Origin: Burkholderiales bacterium 8X
Lineage (GTDB): Bacteria; Pseudomonadota; Gammaproteobacteria; Burkholderiales; Burkholderiaceae_C
Length of the DNA: 64,000 nucleotides
Reading direction: 5' to 3'
Assembly (NCBI GenBank): GCA_902506565.1
Contig: LR732703.1
Coordinates: forward strand, 1,508,525-1,572,524
Under the pieces are notes generated by a model. That model saw only the letters and a list, made by a program, of their open reading frames with translations, was not told the DNA's origin and made no database searches. This document shows, one piece after another, positions 26,928-36,114 of the stretch. A program made the translations under genes and the position numbers. Position 1 is the first letter of the stretch, and every line of letters begins with the position of its first letter.

Positions 26928-28016
26928 CCGGTGCTGGTCGGCGCCGGGTTGCCGTCGTCGACCTCGCCGGCAATGCATGCTGCGATTGGCCGCATCGATG
27001 CGGCGGATCAGCTTCACGGCCTGCCGGGCTTCATCCATCAAGGCCTCGGGGAGCAGCATTTCGTCGCGCTCGATCGCCAACGCGGCGGCCTGCTGGGCCG
27101 AACGGGCGTCGGCATCGCGCCGATCTTTTGCGAAGCGGTAGTGCCTTTCGATCAGCGCCGCATGGCTGGTGGCCTCGGGGCTGCTCGCACGGTCGAGCAG
27201 GCATCGGACGATCCAGTCCCCGCGCGGCTGCCCGAGGTAGTTGGTGCCCTCCAGGTCGGTGCGGCCGAAGAGCTGCCGGAAGAAGTCGAGGCCTTGCGGC
27301 GATTGCAGGATCCGTACGGCCGCGTCCCGCAGCTTCTCGCCATCGTCCGCCAGCATCGATCCGAGCATGTGCAGCGACGGCAGCAGTTCGGCCACCGCGG
27401 CCTGGCCATGCAGGTCCAGCAGCTGCTGTTGAAGGTCGCGGTTGATGCAGACGAAAGCCGGGCAGTGGGTGCTCAGCAGCTTGACGAGGCGTTGTTCCTG
27501 CTTGGGCCGATGCTGGTTCCTTGCGATGACGATGCGGCGAATGCAGTCTTCGCGGAAGCGTTCCTTCATCCACCAGGCCATGAGGAAGGTCATGCGGCCG
27601 AGCTCGGCGGTCGGGGTCAGCTTCATGAGGATCTTGCAGGCCGAAACCCGGACCAACTCGCCGATTTCGAGCCGACCGCGCAGGCGCGGGTCGTAGAACC
27701 TCGCCAACTCGCTTTCGACGACCGCTTCACGCGCCTCGCGCGTGCGGTCCTGCAGCAGCCAGTGGTTGAGGAGTGCGTAGGCGGCATAGTCGAGATGCGG
27801 GAGCCGGACATGACGGGCCAGCACGCGCAGTTCGTGCCCGAACGACGCCGTGTCCTTCAATGCCCGGAAATCCGGATGACGACACCAGTCGTCGACCCGG
27901 CACAGGCGAAGCGCCACATCCGGTGAGTCCGGCAGCGCTGGCCAGTCGAATTCGACATGCTGGAAGGTGACCTGGGCTGCGCCCCGGTCCGCTCCCGGAA
28001 CCAGACGGAAATGCAT
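26910..28016 (-). CDS. Uncharacterised cytoplasmic protein
   Basis: A 368-residue protein starting at the ATG at 28016 (MHFRLVPG). It is helical, rich in Arg and Leu, with aromatic clusters (WLLQDRTREAREAVV; FLMAWWMKERFREDCIRRI). There is no signal peptide or membrane helix. I do not recognise a domain; a helical-repeat fold is possible. The last 30 residues are strongly basic and lie opposite or beside the end of the LacI gene. The true C-terminus may be shorter if there is an unseen frameshift. It overlaps ptxS by 18 bases tail to tail. Stands alone between ptxS and the ridA-like gene. Confidence 0.65.
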   Translation of the reverse strand: MHFRLVPGADRGAAQVTFQHVEFDWPALPDSPDVALRLCRVDDWCRHPDFRALKDTASFGHELRVLARHVRLPHLDYAAYALLNHWLLQDRTREAREAVVESELARFYDPRLRGRLEIGELVRVSACKILMKLTPTAELGRMTFLMAWWMKERFREDCIRRIVIARNQHRPKQEQRLVKLLSTHCPAFVCINRDLQQQLLDLHGQAAVAELLPSLHMLGSMLADDGEKLRDAAVRILQSPQGLDFFRQLFGRTDLEGTNYLGQPRGDWIVRCLLDRASSPEATSHAALIERHYRFAKDRRDADARSAQQAAALAIERDEMLLPEALMDEARQAVKLIRRIDAANRSMHCRRGRRRQPGADQHRSRLRR

Positions 28017-28196
28017 GGATGACCTCGCACCGACCGGGCTCGTGGGGAGAGGTGCGGCCGGCCTTCCCGCCGGGTCGAGTTCGTTGCGCCGCCACCCATC
28101 ATGGGAAGCGGCAGGCATTCGGAACATCCTCCGGTTGCCCGGTTCGACCGGTTATTCGGCCCCGGGCTCGGTTCGTTGCAGGGCCTCCAGGCCGGC

Positions 28197-28655
28197 TCAG
28201 GCCAGTTCGGCGATCAACTCGATCTCGACGCAGGCGCCCATCGGGATCTGCGCGACGCCGAATGCACTGCGAGCGTGCGAGCCGACCTCGGGGCCGAAGA
28301 CCTCGGCCATCAGCTCGCTCGCGCCGTTGGTGACCAGGTGCTGCTCGGTGAAGGTCGGCGTCGAGTTGACGAGGCTCATCAACTTGACGATGCGCTTGAC
28401 CTTGTCGAGGCTCCCGGCCGCGACATGGAGCGTGCCGAGCAGGTCGATGGCAATGGCGCGGGCGGCCTGCTTGCCTTCGTCGGTGCCGATGCCGGCTCCG
28501 AGCTGCCCGACCCAGGGCTTGCCGTCCTTGCGGGCGATGTGGCCCGAAAGGAAGACCAGCTTGCCGGTCTGCACGAAGGGCACGTAGGCCGCTGCAGGCG
28601 TGGCCACCGGCGGCAGCGAGATGCCGAGGGTGGTGAGTTTGTCGTAGACGCTCAT
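28197..28655 (-). CDS. RidA family (YjgF/YER057c/UK114) protein
   Basis: A 152-residue member of the Rid superfamily, whose best-known members deaminate reactive enamines/imines from amino-acid metabolism. Signatures include FVQTGKLVFLSGHI near residue 30 and the C-terminal GSHARSAFGVAQIPMGACVEIE, with the Arg that in active RidA binds the substrate carboxylate. It is longer than RidA itself (about 128) and belongs to a side branch in which activity is less certain. It starts 41 bases ahead of the transglutaminase stop on the same strand and lies upstream of no clear partner. Confidence 0.88.
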   Translation of the reverse strand: MSVYDKLTTLGISLPPVATPAAAYVPFVQTGKLVFLSGHIARKDGKPWVGQLGAGIGTDEGKQAARAIAIDLLGTLHVAAGSLDKVKRIVKLMSLVNSTPTFTEQHLVTNGASELMAEVFGPEVGSHARSAFGVAQIPMGACVEIELIAELA

Positions 28656-28693
28656 GTGAAATGCTTTCGAGGAATGGGAGGGACAGGACGATG

Positions 28694-29653
28694 TCAGGAC
28701 GAAGCCGTCGACGACTGTGCGGCGGCCGGCGCCTTTTCTTGTTCGCGTTCGATCTCCTCGGAGGGCTGCACCGTCACGCTGACATCCAGCGTGTGGCGAG
28801 CGCCGCCGTGGAGCACGCCGCGCATCGGCGAGACATCCGAGTAATCGCGGCCGATCGCCAGCGTGACGTAGTCCTCGCCGGGCTGGCGGCCATTGGTCGG
28901 ATCGAAGTCGGCCCAGGCGCCGCCCTCCGACGGGCCGTCCGCAGCCGGGAAGTACACCGAGACCCAGGCATGCGAGGCATCGGCGCCGATCAGCCTCGGC
29001 TGCCCGGGTGGCGGCTGGGTCAGCAGGTAGCCGCTCACGTAGCGCGCCGGCAGGCCCAGAGTGCGGAAGCAGCCGATCATGATGTGCGCGAAGTCCTGGC
29101 AGACACCTTGGCGCAAGGCCAGCGCCTCGACCGCCGGCGTGCTGATCTCGGTGCTGCCGGTGTCGTATTCGAAGTCCTGGTACATGCGCAGGGTGAGGTC
29201 CATGGCGGCGTCGAAAAGCGACCGGCCGCTAGCGAAGCTGGGCTTTGCATAGGCCGCGAAGTCGTCGTGACGCGGCACGTAGCGCGACGGAAACATGAAC
29301 TCCGACGCGGCGTCGAAGCTCGCGCCCTTGGCGAAGCGGAAGCGCTCGCGCACCGTCTCCCAGGAGATTCCGGGTGCCTGACCGCCGAGCGCGCGAGGCG
29401 CATGGGTCTCGACCACGCTGTGGGCGGTGACCACCAGTTCGTCATGGGTCGAGTCGAGCGCGAAGAAGGCGCGGCTGTTGCCGAAGATGTCGACCGATTC
29501 GCTCCGCTGCGCCGGGTCGGGAACGATCGAAAGCGTATGGCTCACCAGCCGCTGGGTCGCGGTGTCGAGCGGCTTCAGGTGGGCGAGGTGCTGCGCCGTC
29601 TCGACCGGCGGCGTGTAGGCATAGCGCGTTTCGTGCGTGACGTGCAGGAGCAT
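28694..29653 (-). CDS. Transglutaminase-like cysteine protein with N-terminal bacterial TGase domain
   Basis: A 319-residue cytoplasmic protein starting MLLHVTHETRYAYTPPVETA at 29653, the usual N-terminal domain start in this family. The catalytic triad is visible as Cys185 in GVCQDFAHIM, His228 in ADASHAWVSV and Asp in WADFDPTNG (about 249-251). In bacteria such proteins occur beside circularly permuted ATP-grasp and alpha-E genes and are thought to act as peptidases or transamidases on peptides made by the ATP-grasp enzyme. That role is prediction. The fused ATP-grasp/alpha-E gene is 65 bases upstream, so the genes form one minus-strand operon with 32489-36010. Confidence 0.88.
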   Translation of the reverse strand: MLLHVTHETRYAYTPPVETAQHLAHLKPLDTATQRLVSHTLSIVPDPAQRSESVDIFGNSRAFFALDSTHDELVVTAHSVVETHAPRALGGQAPGISWETVRERFRFAKGASFDAASEFMFPSRYVPRHDDFAAYAKPSFASGRSLFDAAMDLTLRMYQDFEYDTGSTEISTPAVEALALRQGVCQDFAHIMIGCFRTLGLPARYVSGYLLTQPPPGQPRLIGADASHAWVSVYFPAADGPSEGGAWADFDPTNGRQPGEDYVTLAIGRDYSDVSPMRGVLHGGARHTLDVSVTVQPSEEIEREQEKAPAAAQSSTASS

Positions 29654-29718
29654 GGTCGCCAAGCATACTGCCGCGGGGCTGCCATGAGTCTGCCGCGAGC
29701 CGCTCGCGACTTCCGGTA

Positions 29719-32478
29719 TCAGGCCCCGACCGAGCGCAGCGATTCGAAGGTCAGCGTGAAGTAGCGGATGCCGATCGCGTCCGAGACCTGGTAGGCCGCG
29801 CCTTCGCAGCTTGCGAGCAGCTCGGCGAGGGCCTGGTAGTCGGCGCCGGGTCCGGCCTGGCACAGTTTTTCGAGCGTCCAGGTGCCGGGATCGGGCAATT
29901 GGTGCGAGAGCGCGGTGAGGTGGCCCGGCGCACTGCCGGCCAGCTTCGCGATGCGGCCGCGCAGGGTCTGCGCCACCCAGGCCAGCGAACGCGGGTTGTC
30001 GCCGTCGAGCACCAGCAGATCGACCATCGTGGCGACATCCCGGCGCTGCTGGTAGCGGGCATGGAAGGTGATGGTGCTGTCGAAGAGCGCCACCATCGCC
30101 TCGAAGCCGCTGACCTCGTGCACCGCGCCCAGCTTGAAGCCGCAGGCCAGTGCGCTCGACAGGAAGCCGAGCCGCTCGATGTGCCGGCCGATCGACAGCA
30201 GCCGCCAGGCGTCGTCGCGGGTCATGCGATCGGTCTGGGCGCCGGTCATGGCGGCCAGCGCGGTGCTCGCGGCTTCGAGCATGCGCAGCGTCGAGGCGCT
30301 GGCGAAGGCGCCTTCGCCCCGCTCGCCGGCCTGCTCGGCGGCGCGCCGCAGGAACTCCTGCTCGGCCCGCACGATCTGGTTCCAGTGGTCCTGCGACAGC
30401 CGCTCGCGCACCGCGGCCGCGGCCTGCCGGATGCACCGGAGGCTATAGCCGACGCTGCCGCCTTCGTCCACGTCGCCGAGTTCGGCGATCAGGGCGCGCT
30501 CGAACACCCGGCGCGACTTCGGCCCGACCGGAACGCCCGCCGGTATCAGCGAGTTGCGCGAGGCCATCGCATGCAGCCAGCTGAGAAGGGCGGGGGACGA
30601 CTGGTCCTCCGCCACGCCGAGCAGGTCGAGCGCGAGCCGCGCGAGGCGCACCGCGTTCTCCGCGCGCTCGGTGTAGCGGCCGAGCCAGAACATGTTCTCT
30701 GCCGCACGGCTGGTGACCGGCGCGCGGTGGCGGGCCAGCGAGGCCGGGGTCGACTTGGGCTGCAGCAAGGTGGTTCGGTCGACTTCGCCCTGCGTCTGGA
30801 CCCAGACGTCGGCGCTGCTGCCGCCGCGCTGCATCGATGCGATCTGTGCATCGGCACCCGCGAGGCGGGCAAGGCCGCCCGGCAGCACCCGCCAGGAGCG
30901 CGGTCCGTCGCTCACCACGAACACCCGCAGCAGCATCGAGCGCGGCGTGATGTGGCCTTCGCCGAGCCGCTGGTTCCAGGTCGGCATCTGCGAAAGCGGC
31001 ATGTAGCTCTGCACCGTGTGCTCGTCGCCCTGGCGCACGATGCGCCCGGCCCATTCGTCGAGTTCACGCCGTCCCATGCGGGTGCCCAGCACCGGCTCGA
31101 AGCTGCCCCGGGATTCGTCGCCGGGGTAGGTGGCCTTGATCGCGCAGCCGGCCAGTTGCGGCAGCACCGCTTCCATCGCGGCCCGCTCGCCGCACCACCA
31201 GGTCGGAAGCGCCGGCAGCAGCAGCTTTTCGCCGATCAACCGGCGCCCGAGGGCCGGCAGGAAGCCGAGCAGCGCCGGCGATTCGAGAAACGCCGAACCC
31301 GGCATGTTGCCGACCAGCACATTGCCGGCGCGGATCGCCTGCAGCAGGCCGGGTACGCCGAGCGTGGAGTCCGGACGCAGCTCCAGCGGATCGAGGAACT
31401 GGTCGTCCAGTCGCTTGATGAGGCCGTGCACCGGCCGCAGCCCCGACAGCGTCTTGAGATAGAGGCGGTGGTCCCGCACGGTGAGGTCGCTGCCCTCGAC
31501 CAGCGTGATGCCGAGGTAGCGCGCCAGGTAGGCATGCTCGAAGTAGGTTTCGTTGTAGGGGCCCGGCGTCAGCAGCGCGATGTGCGGTGGATGGCCGGGC
31601 GGGCACATGCGCTGCAGGCCGTCCATGAGCGCGCTGTAGGTGGCGGCCAGGCGCTGCACGTTGAGCGACTCGAAGGCCTGCGGAAACTGGCGGGAGATCG
31701 CGAGCCGGTTCTCGAGCAGGTAGCCGAGGCCCGACGGTGCCTGTGTGCGCTGCGACACCACCCACCAGTTGCCGTCCGGCCCGCGCGCCAGGTCGAAAGC
31801 CGAGATGTGCAGCCAGGTGTCGCCGGGCGGTCGCACGCCGTGCATGGCGCGCAGGTAGCCAGGATGGCCCTGCACCAGCGCGGCCGGCAGCAGGCCTTCT
31901 GCCAGCAGCTGCTGCGGCCCGTACACATCGGCCATCACGTCGTTCAGCACCCGCACCCGCTGCAGCACACCGCGTTCGATCTGGCTCCAGCTTTGCGCCG
32001 AGACGATCAGCGGGAACAGGTCGAGCGACCAGGGCCGCGGCGGCCCTTCGCTGTCGGCATAGACGTTGTAGGTGACGCCGTTGTCGCGAATCTGCCGTTC
32101 GAGGCTGACTGCCCGGCGCGGCAGGTCGTTGAAGCCGTTGCCGCCGACATGCTCGAAGAAATCCGCCCAGTTGCCGGCGAGCGCTGGCCGGTCGCGGGAT
32201 GCCTTGGCGGCGGCGTCGGCCACCGGCGCCGGGCGCGGCGGCGATGCGGCGGCATCGTGCAGCGGCGGGTTGCGGGGCGGGGCGGCGCTCGCGTCGCGCG
32301 GCGTCAGGAGCGGCGAAGCGATGCCGCGCAGCTCGTCGAAATGCCCGGGCTCGGCCATCGGCGCCAGCGCCGAGGCCAGCGTGGCCGGCGCTTCGAGCGC
32401 CTGCGCGTCGAAGAGGGACTCGTTCAGCGGTTCCACGATGGCCGATCGGTTTTCGTCGTCCGGGTCGTCGTGCGGCAT
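29719..32478 (-). CDS. Fused circularly permuted ATP-grasp / alpha-E protein
   Basis: A 919-residue fusion. Residues 1-105 are a low-complexity Ala/Pro/Asp extension. Residues about 105-590 are a circularly permuted ATP-grasp domain (DNGVTYNVYADSEG; LLTPGPYNETYFEHAYLARYLG; LVEGSDLTVRD; DSTLGVPGLLQAIRAGNV). Residues about 605-919 are an alpha-E domain (ENMFWLGRYTERAENAVRL, with a second RHIERLGFLSS helix). ATP-grasp enzymes join a carboxylate to an amine using ATP; this group is predicted to make peptide tags or small peptides. The second copy of the pair in this window (41160-43692) is encoded as two genes. It starts 10 bases after the stop of the DUF2126 gene and is followed by the transglutaminase. 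Confidence 0.88.
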   Translation of the reverse strand: MPHDDPDDENRSAIVEPLNESLFDAQALEAPATLASALAPMAEPGHFDELRGIASPLLTPRDASAAPPRNPPLHDAAASPPRPAPVADAAAKASRDRPALAGNWADFFEHVGGNGFNDLPRRAVSLERQIRDNGVTYNVYADSEGPPRPWSLDLFPLIVSAQSWSQIERGVLQRVRVLNDVMADVYGPQQLLAEGLLPAALVQGHPGYLRAMHGVRPPGDTWLHISAFDLARGPDGNWWVVSQRTQAPSGLGYLLENRLAISRQFPQAFESLNVQRLAATYSALMDGLQRMCPPGHPPHIALLTPGPYNETYFEHAYLARYLGITLVEGSDLTVRDHRLYLKTLSGLRPVHGLIKRLDDQFLDPLELRPDSTLGVPGLLQAIRAGNVLVGNMPGSAFLESPALLGFLPALGRRLIGEKLLLPALPTWWCGERAAMEAVLPQLAGCAIKATYPGDESRGSFEPVLGTRMGRRELDEWAGRIVRQGDEHTVQSYMPLSQMPTWNQRLGEGHITPRSMLLRVFVVSDGPRSWRVLPGGLARLAGADAQIASMQRGGSSADVWVQTQGEVDRTTLLQPKSTPASLARHRAPVTSRAAENMFWLGRYTERAENAVRLARLALDLLGVAEDQSSPALLSWLHAMASRNSLIPAGVPVGPKSRRVFERALIAELGDVDEGGSVGYSLRCIRQAAAAVRERLSQDHWNQIVRAEQEFLRRAAEQAGERGEGAFASASTLRMLEAASTALAAMTGAQTDRMTRDDAWRLLSIGRHIERLGFLSSALACGFKLGAVHEVSGFEAMVALFDSTITFHARYQQRRDVATMVDLLVLDGDNPRSLAWVAQTLRGRIAKLAGSAPGHLTALSHQLPDPGTWTLEKLCQAGPGADYQALAELLASCEGAAYQVSDAIGIRYFTLTFESLRSVGA

Positions 32479-32488
32479 GCCATCTGTT

Positions 32489-35400
32489 TCAACGGCGCAG
32501 GTCGAGCGTGAACGGGAACTCGCGGCTGCCCGGCAGTTCGATGGTCGCCGGCGGCGTGCGCATCAGTCCGGGTGTGTGGCCCATCCGCGCGAACCGGGCG
32601 TGGCGCCGGCTCTCGGCTTCGTAGGCATTGACCGGGAAGCTGTCGTAGTTGCGACCGCCCGGATGGGCGACGAAATACTGGCAGCCGCCGAGCGAGCGCT
32701 TCATCCAGGTGTCCACCAGGTCGAAGGTGAGCGGCGCATGCGCGCGAATGCTCGGATGCAGCGCCGATGGCGGGTTCCAGGCCTTGTAGCGAACGCCCGC
32801 CACGAACTCGCCCACCGTGCCGGTCGGCTGCAGCGGCAGCGGCTTGCCGTTGACCGTGACCACGTGCCGGCTCTCGTTGAGGCCGGTGACGCGCACCTCG
32901 ATGCGTTCGAGCGACGAATCGACATAGCGCACGGTGCCGCCGGCGCTGCCTTCCTCGCCCATCACGTGCCAGGGTTCGAGCGCGTTGCGCAGCGTCAGCT
33001 CGACGCCCATCGCCTGCACTTGCCCGACCAGCGGGAAGCGGAACTCGAGGTGCGGCGCGAACCATTCGGCATCGAAGGCGAAGCCGGCCTGCCGCATCTC
33101 GGCGATGACATCGTCGAAGTCCATCCGCACGAAGGTCGGGAGCAGGAAGCGATCATGCAGCTCGGTGCCCCAGCGGGTCGCGGGCGCCTGGTACGGCTCG
33201 TCCCAGAAGCGGGCGATGAAGGCGCGCAACAGCAGTTGTTGCGCGATGCTCATGCGGGCATGCGGCGGCATCTCGAAGGCGCGCAGTTCGAGCAGGCCGA
33301 GGCGGCCGGTGGTCGAGTCGGGCGAATACATCTTGTCGATGCAGAACTCGCTCCGGTGGGTGTTGCCGGTGACATCGATCAGGATGTTGCGCAGCGTCCG
33401 GTCGAGCAGCCAGGCCGGCATGTTCTGGCCGTGGATCTCGCGGTTGCGGGCGATTTCCTTGAGCGCGATCTCCAGCTCGTAGACCTGGTCGTTGCGGGCT
33501 TCGTCGACCCGGGGTGCCTGGCTGGTCGGGCCGATGAACATGCCCGAGAAGAGGTAGCTCAGCGACGGATGGTTGTGCCAGTAGAGGAGCAGGCTCGCCA
33601 GCAGCTCGGGCCGTCGCAGGAACGGGCTGTCGGCCGGCGTGGCGCCGCCCAGCACGAAGTGGTTGCCGCCGCCGGTGCCGGTGTGGCGGCCGTCGGTCAT
33701 GAACTTCTCGGCCGACAGGCGGGTTTCGAACGCCGCTTGATAGAGGAACTCGGTGTGGTCGACCAGTTCGCGCCAGTTGTGCGCCGGATGGATGTTGACC
33801 TCGATCACACCGGGGTCCGGCGTGACCTGCAGCATCTTGAGGCGTGGATCGCGCGGCGGCGGGTAGCCCTCCAGCACCACCTGTAGGCCCAGTTGCGCCG
33901 AGGTGGCCTCGACCGCGGCCACCAGGTCGAGGTAATCCTCCAGCCTTGCGAGCGGCGGCATGAAGACGTAGAGCACGCCCGAGGCGCTGCCGACCTTTTC
34001 GGCGGCCGGGCCGTTCGCGCGGCGCGGGTCGCGCACCTCGACGCAGAGCGCGGTGCGGGTGAGCCAATGAGCCGATTCGCCGCGGCGGGGCGGCCGCTGC
34101 GGGCTGCCATCATGGTCTGCAGTCGACGCATCGAAGCCTTGTCCTTGCGCGGGCGATGAAGCCTCGGCGCCTGGGGCTTGCATGCGCAGCGCCGCAGGTG
34201 AGGCAGGCGGCGCGCCGAAATCATAGGGAACGCCCGCGCGATCCGGCGCTGCTGCGCCGGTCGTCATGTCGGCGTACCGCCGGCGGTAGTGCTCGCCGGC
34301 CGGAAGCTCGCTGCGAGGCGCCATCGGGTCGCGCTCGATCATGTACGGATAGTCGCCCTTGGAGACCCAGGGCTGCGAGTCGAGCGGCAGCCGATAGCCC
34401 ATCGGCGAGTCGCCGGGGATCAGGTACAGGCGGTCGTCCCGCAGGAACCACGGTCCGGTCTTCCAGCCGGGGCCTTCGAGCGCGGGTGCGTCGCGGTCGG
34501 CATGGCTCGGCGAAAGCGGCAGCAGGTAGCCGACGACGGCATCCAGCTTCTGCGTGAAGACGCGGCGCAGGCGCATGCGCTCGAGCTCGTCGTCGAGCCG
34601 CGAGTCGAATGGATCGACGTTGACCGGCAACCGCCGTTCGCGCCAGAGGTAATAGAAGACGTCCTCGTAGCCGGGTTGCACGAAGCGCTCGGTCAGGCCG
34701 AGCTTGTGGGCAAGCACGGTGGTGAAGCGGCGCGCATCTTCGCTCGTGTAGTGGGTCGGCTTGCGTTCGTCGGCAAAGCGCGAGGGATCGTTCCAGAGCG
34801 GTTGTCCGTCGGCGCGCCAGAAGATCGACAACGCCCAGCGCGGCAGTTGCTCGCCCGGGTACCACTTGCCCTGCCCGAAATGGAGGAAGCCGCCTTCGCC
34901 GTATTCGGCGCGCAGCTTGTGGACGAGTTCGGTCGCATAGAGGCGCTTGGTCGGGCCGAGCGCATCGGTGTTCCATTCGGGCGCGTCGCGGTCGCCGGTC
35001 GCGACGTAGGTCGGCTCGCCGCCCATGGTCAGCCGCACGTCGCCGGCAGCCAGGCGGCGGTCGACCGCATCGCCCAGGGCCAGCACCTCGGCCCATTGCT
35101 CGTCGGTGTAGGGCTTGGTCACGCGCGGCGATTCGTGGATGCGCGTGATCGTCATCTCGTGCCCGAAGTCGACCTCGGCATCGTCGACCACGCCTTCGAT
35201 CGGCGCAGCGCTCGACGGGGTCGGCGTGCAGGCGAGCGGGATGTGGCCTTCGCCGGCCAGCAGGCCCGAGGTGGCATCCAGGCCGATCCAGCCGGCACCC
35301 GGCAGGTACACCTCGCACCAGGCATGCAGGTCGGTGAAGTCGACGCTGGTGCCGCTCGGGCCGTCCAGCGCCTTCACGTCCGGCGTGAGCTGGATCAGGT

Positions 35401-36010
35401 AGCCGGACACGAAGCGCGCCGCCAGCCCGCAATGGCGCAGCAGCTGCACCAGGAGCCAGCCGGAGTCGCGGCAGGAGCCGGAGCCGTTGGTGAGCGTTTC
35501 TTCGGGCGTCTGCACGCCCGGTTCCATCCGGATCAGGTAGTTGACGTCCTGCTGCACCTGCTGGTTGATGCCGACCAGGAAGTCGATGGTGCGCTGCTCC
35601 TTGCGGTCGATCTTGTCCAGGTACTTCTGCACCAGCGGCGTGGGCGGCTCCACCGCCAGGTAGGGGGCGAGCTCCTGGGCCTGGGCCTCGGTATAGGCGA
35701 ACGGAAAGTTCTCGGCCTGCGGTTCGAGGAAGAAATCGAACGGGTTGTAGACCGCCATCTCGACCACCAGGTCGACCGTGACCTTGAAGGCGCGGGTCTT
35801 CTCCGGAAAGACCAGCCGCGCCAGGTAGTTCGCGAACGGATCCTGCTGCCAGTTGATGAAATGCTGCTCCGGCTCGATGCGAAGCGAATACGAGATGACG
35901 TTGCTGCGGCAATGCGGTGCCGGCCGCAGGCGGATGACCTGGGGGCCCAACTGCACCGGCCGGTCGTACTTGTAGTGGGTGACGTGATGAAGCGCGGCGT
36001 GGATGGACAT
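32489..36010 (-). CDS. Transglutaminase domain fused to DUF2126 (predicted amidoligase partner)
   Basis: A 1173-residue protein. Residues 1-270 form the N-terminal beta region and transglutaminase core (HHVTHYKYDRPVQLGPQ; Cys180 in GSGSCRDSGW; His229 in DLHAWCEVYLP; Asp in IGLDATSG). Residues about 300-1173 are the DUF2126 region (LTMGGEPTYVATGDRDAPEW; GKWYPGEQLPRWALSIFW; GRHTGTGGGNHFVLGG). Comparative work has proposed that DUF2126 belongs to a COOH-NH2 ligase fold; I recall this rather than deduce it. About residues 590-650 are low complexity. It is the first gene of the minus-strand module, with the ATP-grasp/alpha-E fusion starting 10 bases after its stop. Confidence 0.87.
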   Translation of the reverse strand: MSIHAALHHVTHYKYDRPVQLGPQVIRLRPAPHCRSNVISYSLRIEPEQHFINWQQDPFANYLARLVFPEKTRAFKVTVDLVVEMAVYNPFDFFLEPQAENFPFAYTEAQAQELAPYLAVEPPTPLVQKYLDKIDRKEQRTIDFLVGINQQVQQDVNYLIRMEPGVQTPEETLTNGSGSCRDSGWLLVQLLRHCGLAARFVSGYLIQLTPDVKALDGPSGTSVDFTDLHAWCEVYLPGAGWIGLDATSGLLAGEGHIPLACTPTPSSAAPIEGVVDDAEVDFGHEMTITRIHESPRVTKPYTDEQWAEVLALGDAVDRRLAAGDVRLTMGGEPTYVATGDRDAPEWNTDALGPTKRLYATELVHKLRAEYGEGGFLHFGQGKWYPGEQLPRWALSIFWRADGQPLWNDPSRFADERKPTHYTSEDARRFTTVLAHKLGLTERFVQPGYEDVFYYLWRERRLPVNVDPFDSRLDDELERMRLRRVFTQKLDAVVGYLLPLSPSHADRDAPALEGPGWKTGPWFLRDDRLYLIPGDSPMGYRLPLDSQPWVSKGDYPYMIERDPMAPRSELPAGEHYRRRYADMTTGAAAPDRAGVPYDFGAPPASPAALRMQAPGAEASSPAQGQGFDASTADHDGSPQRPPRRGESAHWLTRTALCVEVRDPRRANGPAAEKVGSASGVLYVFMPPLARLEDYLDLVAAVEATSAQLGLQVVLEGYPPPRDPRLKMLQVTPDPGVIEVNIHPAHNWRELVDHTEFLYQAAFETRLSAEKFMTDGRHTGTGGGNHFVLGGATPADSPFLRRPELLASLLLYWHNHPSLSYLFSGMFIGPTSQAPRVDEARNDQVYELEIALKEIARNREIHGQNMPAWLLDRTLRNILIDVTGNTHRSEFCIDKMYSPDSTTGRLGLLELRAFEMPPHARMSIAQQLLLRAFIARFWDEPYQAPATRWGTELHDRFLLPTFVRMDFDDVIAEMRQAGFAFDAEWFAPHLEFRFPLVGQVQAMGVELTLRNALEPWHVMGEEGSAGGTVRYVDSSLERIEVRVTGLNESRHVVTVNGKPLPLQPTGTVGEFVAGVRYKAWNPPSALHPSIRAHAPLTFDLVDTWMKRSLGGCQYFVAHPGGRNYDSFPVNAYEAESRRHARFARMGHTPGLMRTPPATIELPGSREFPFTLDLRR

Positions 36011-36114
36011 CTATTTCTCGTTGTCTCGAGCGAAGCAGGGTGAGACGGATACTAGCCGACCGCTCAAGCAATTAACGCGCCACTGAGGTGCGCCTTTCGA
36101 CGATGTCGCGCGCC

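Noticed and set aside
29899..32511. Long plus-strand frame opposite the ATP-grasp/alpha-E fusion
   Set aside because: Shadow frame with arginine- and glutamine-rich, low-quality sequence; the minus-strand gene is well supported.
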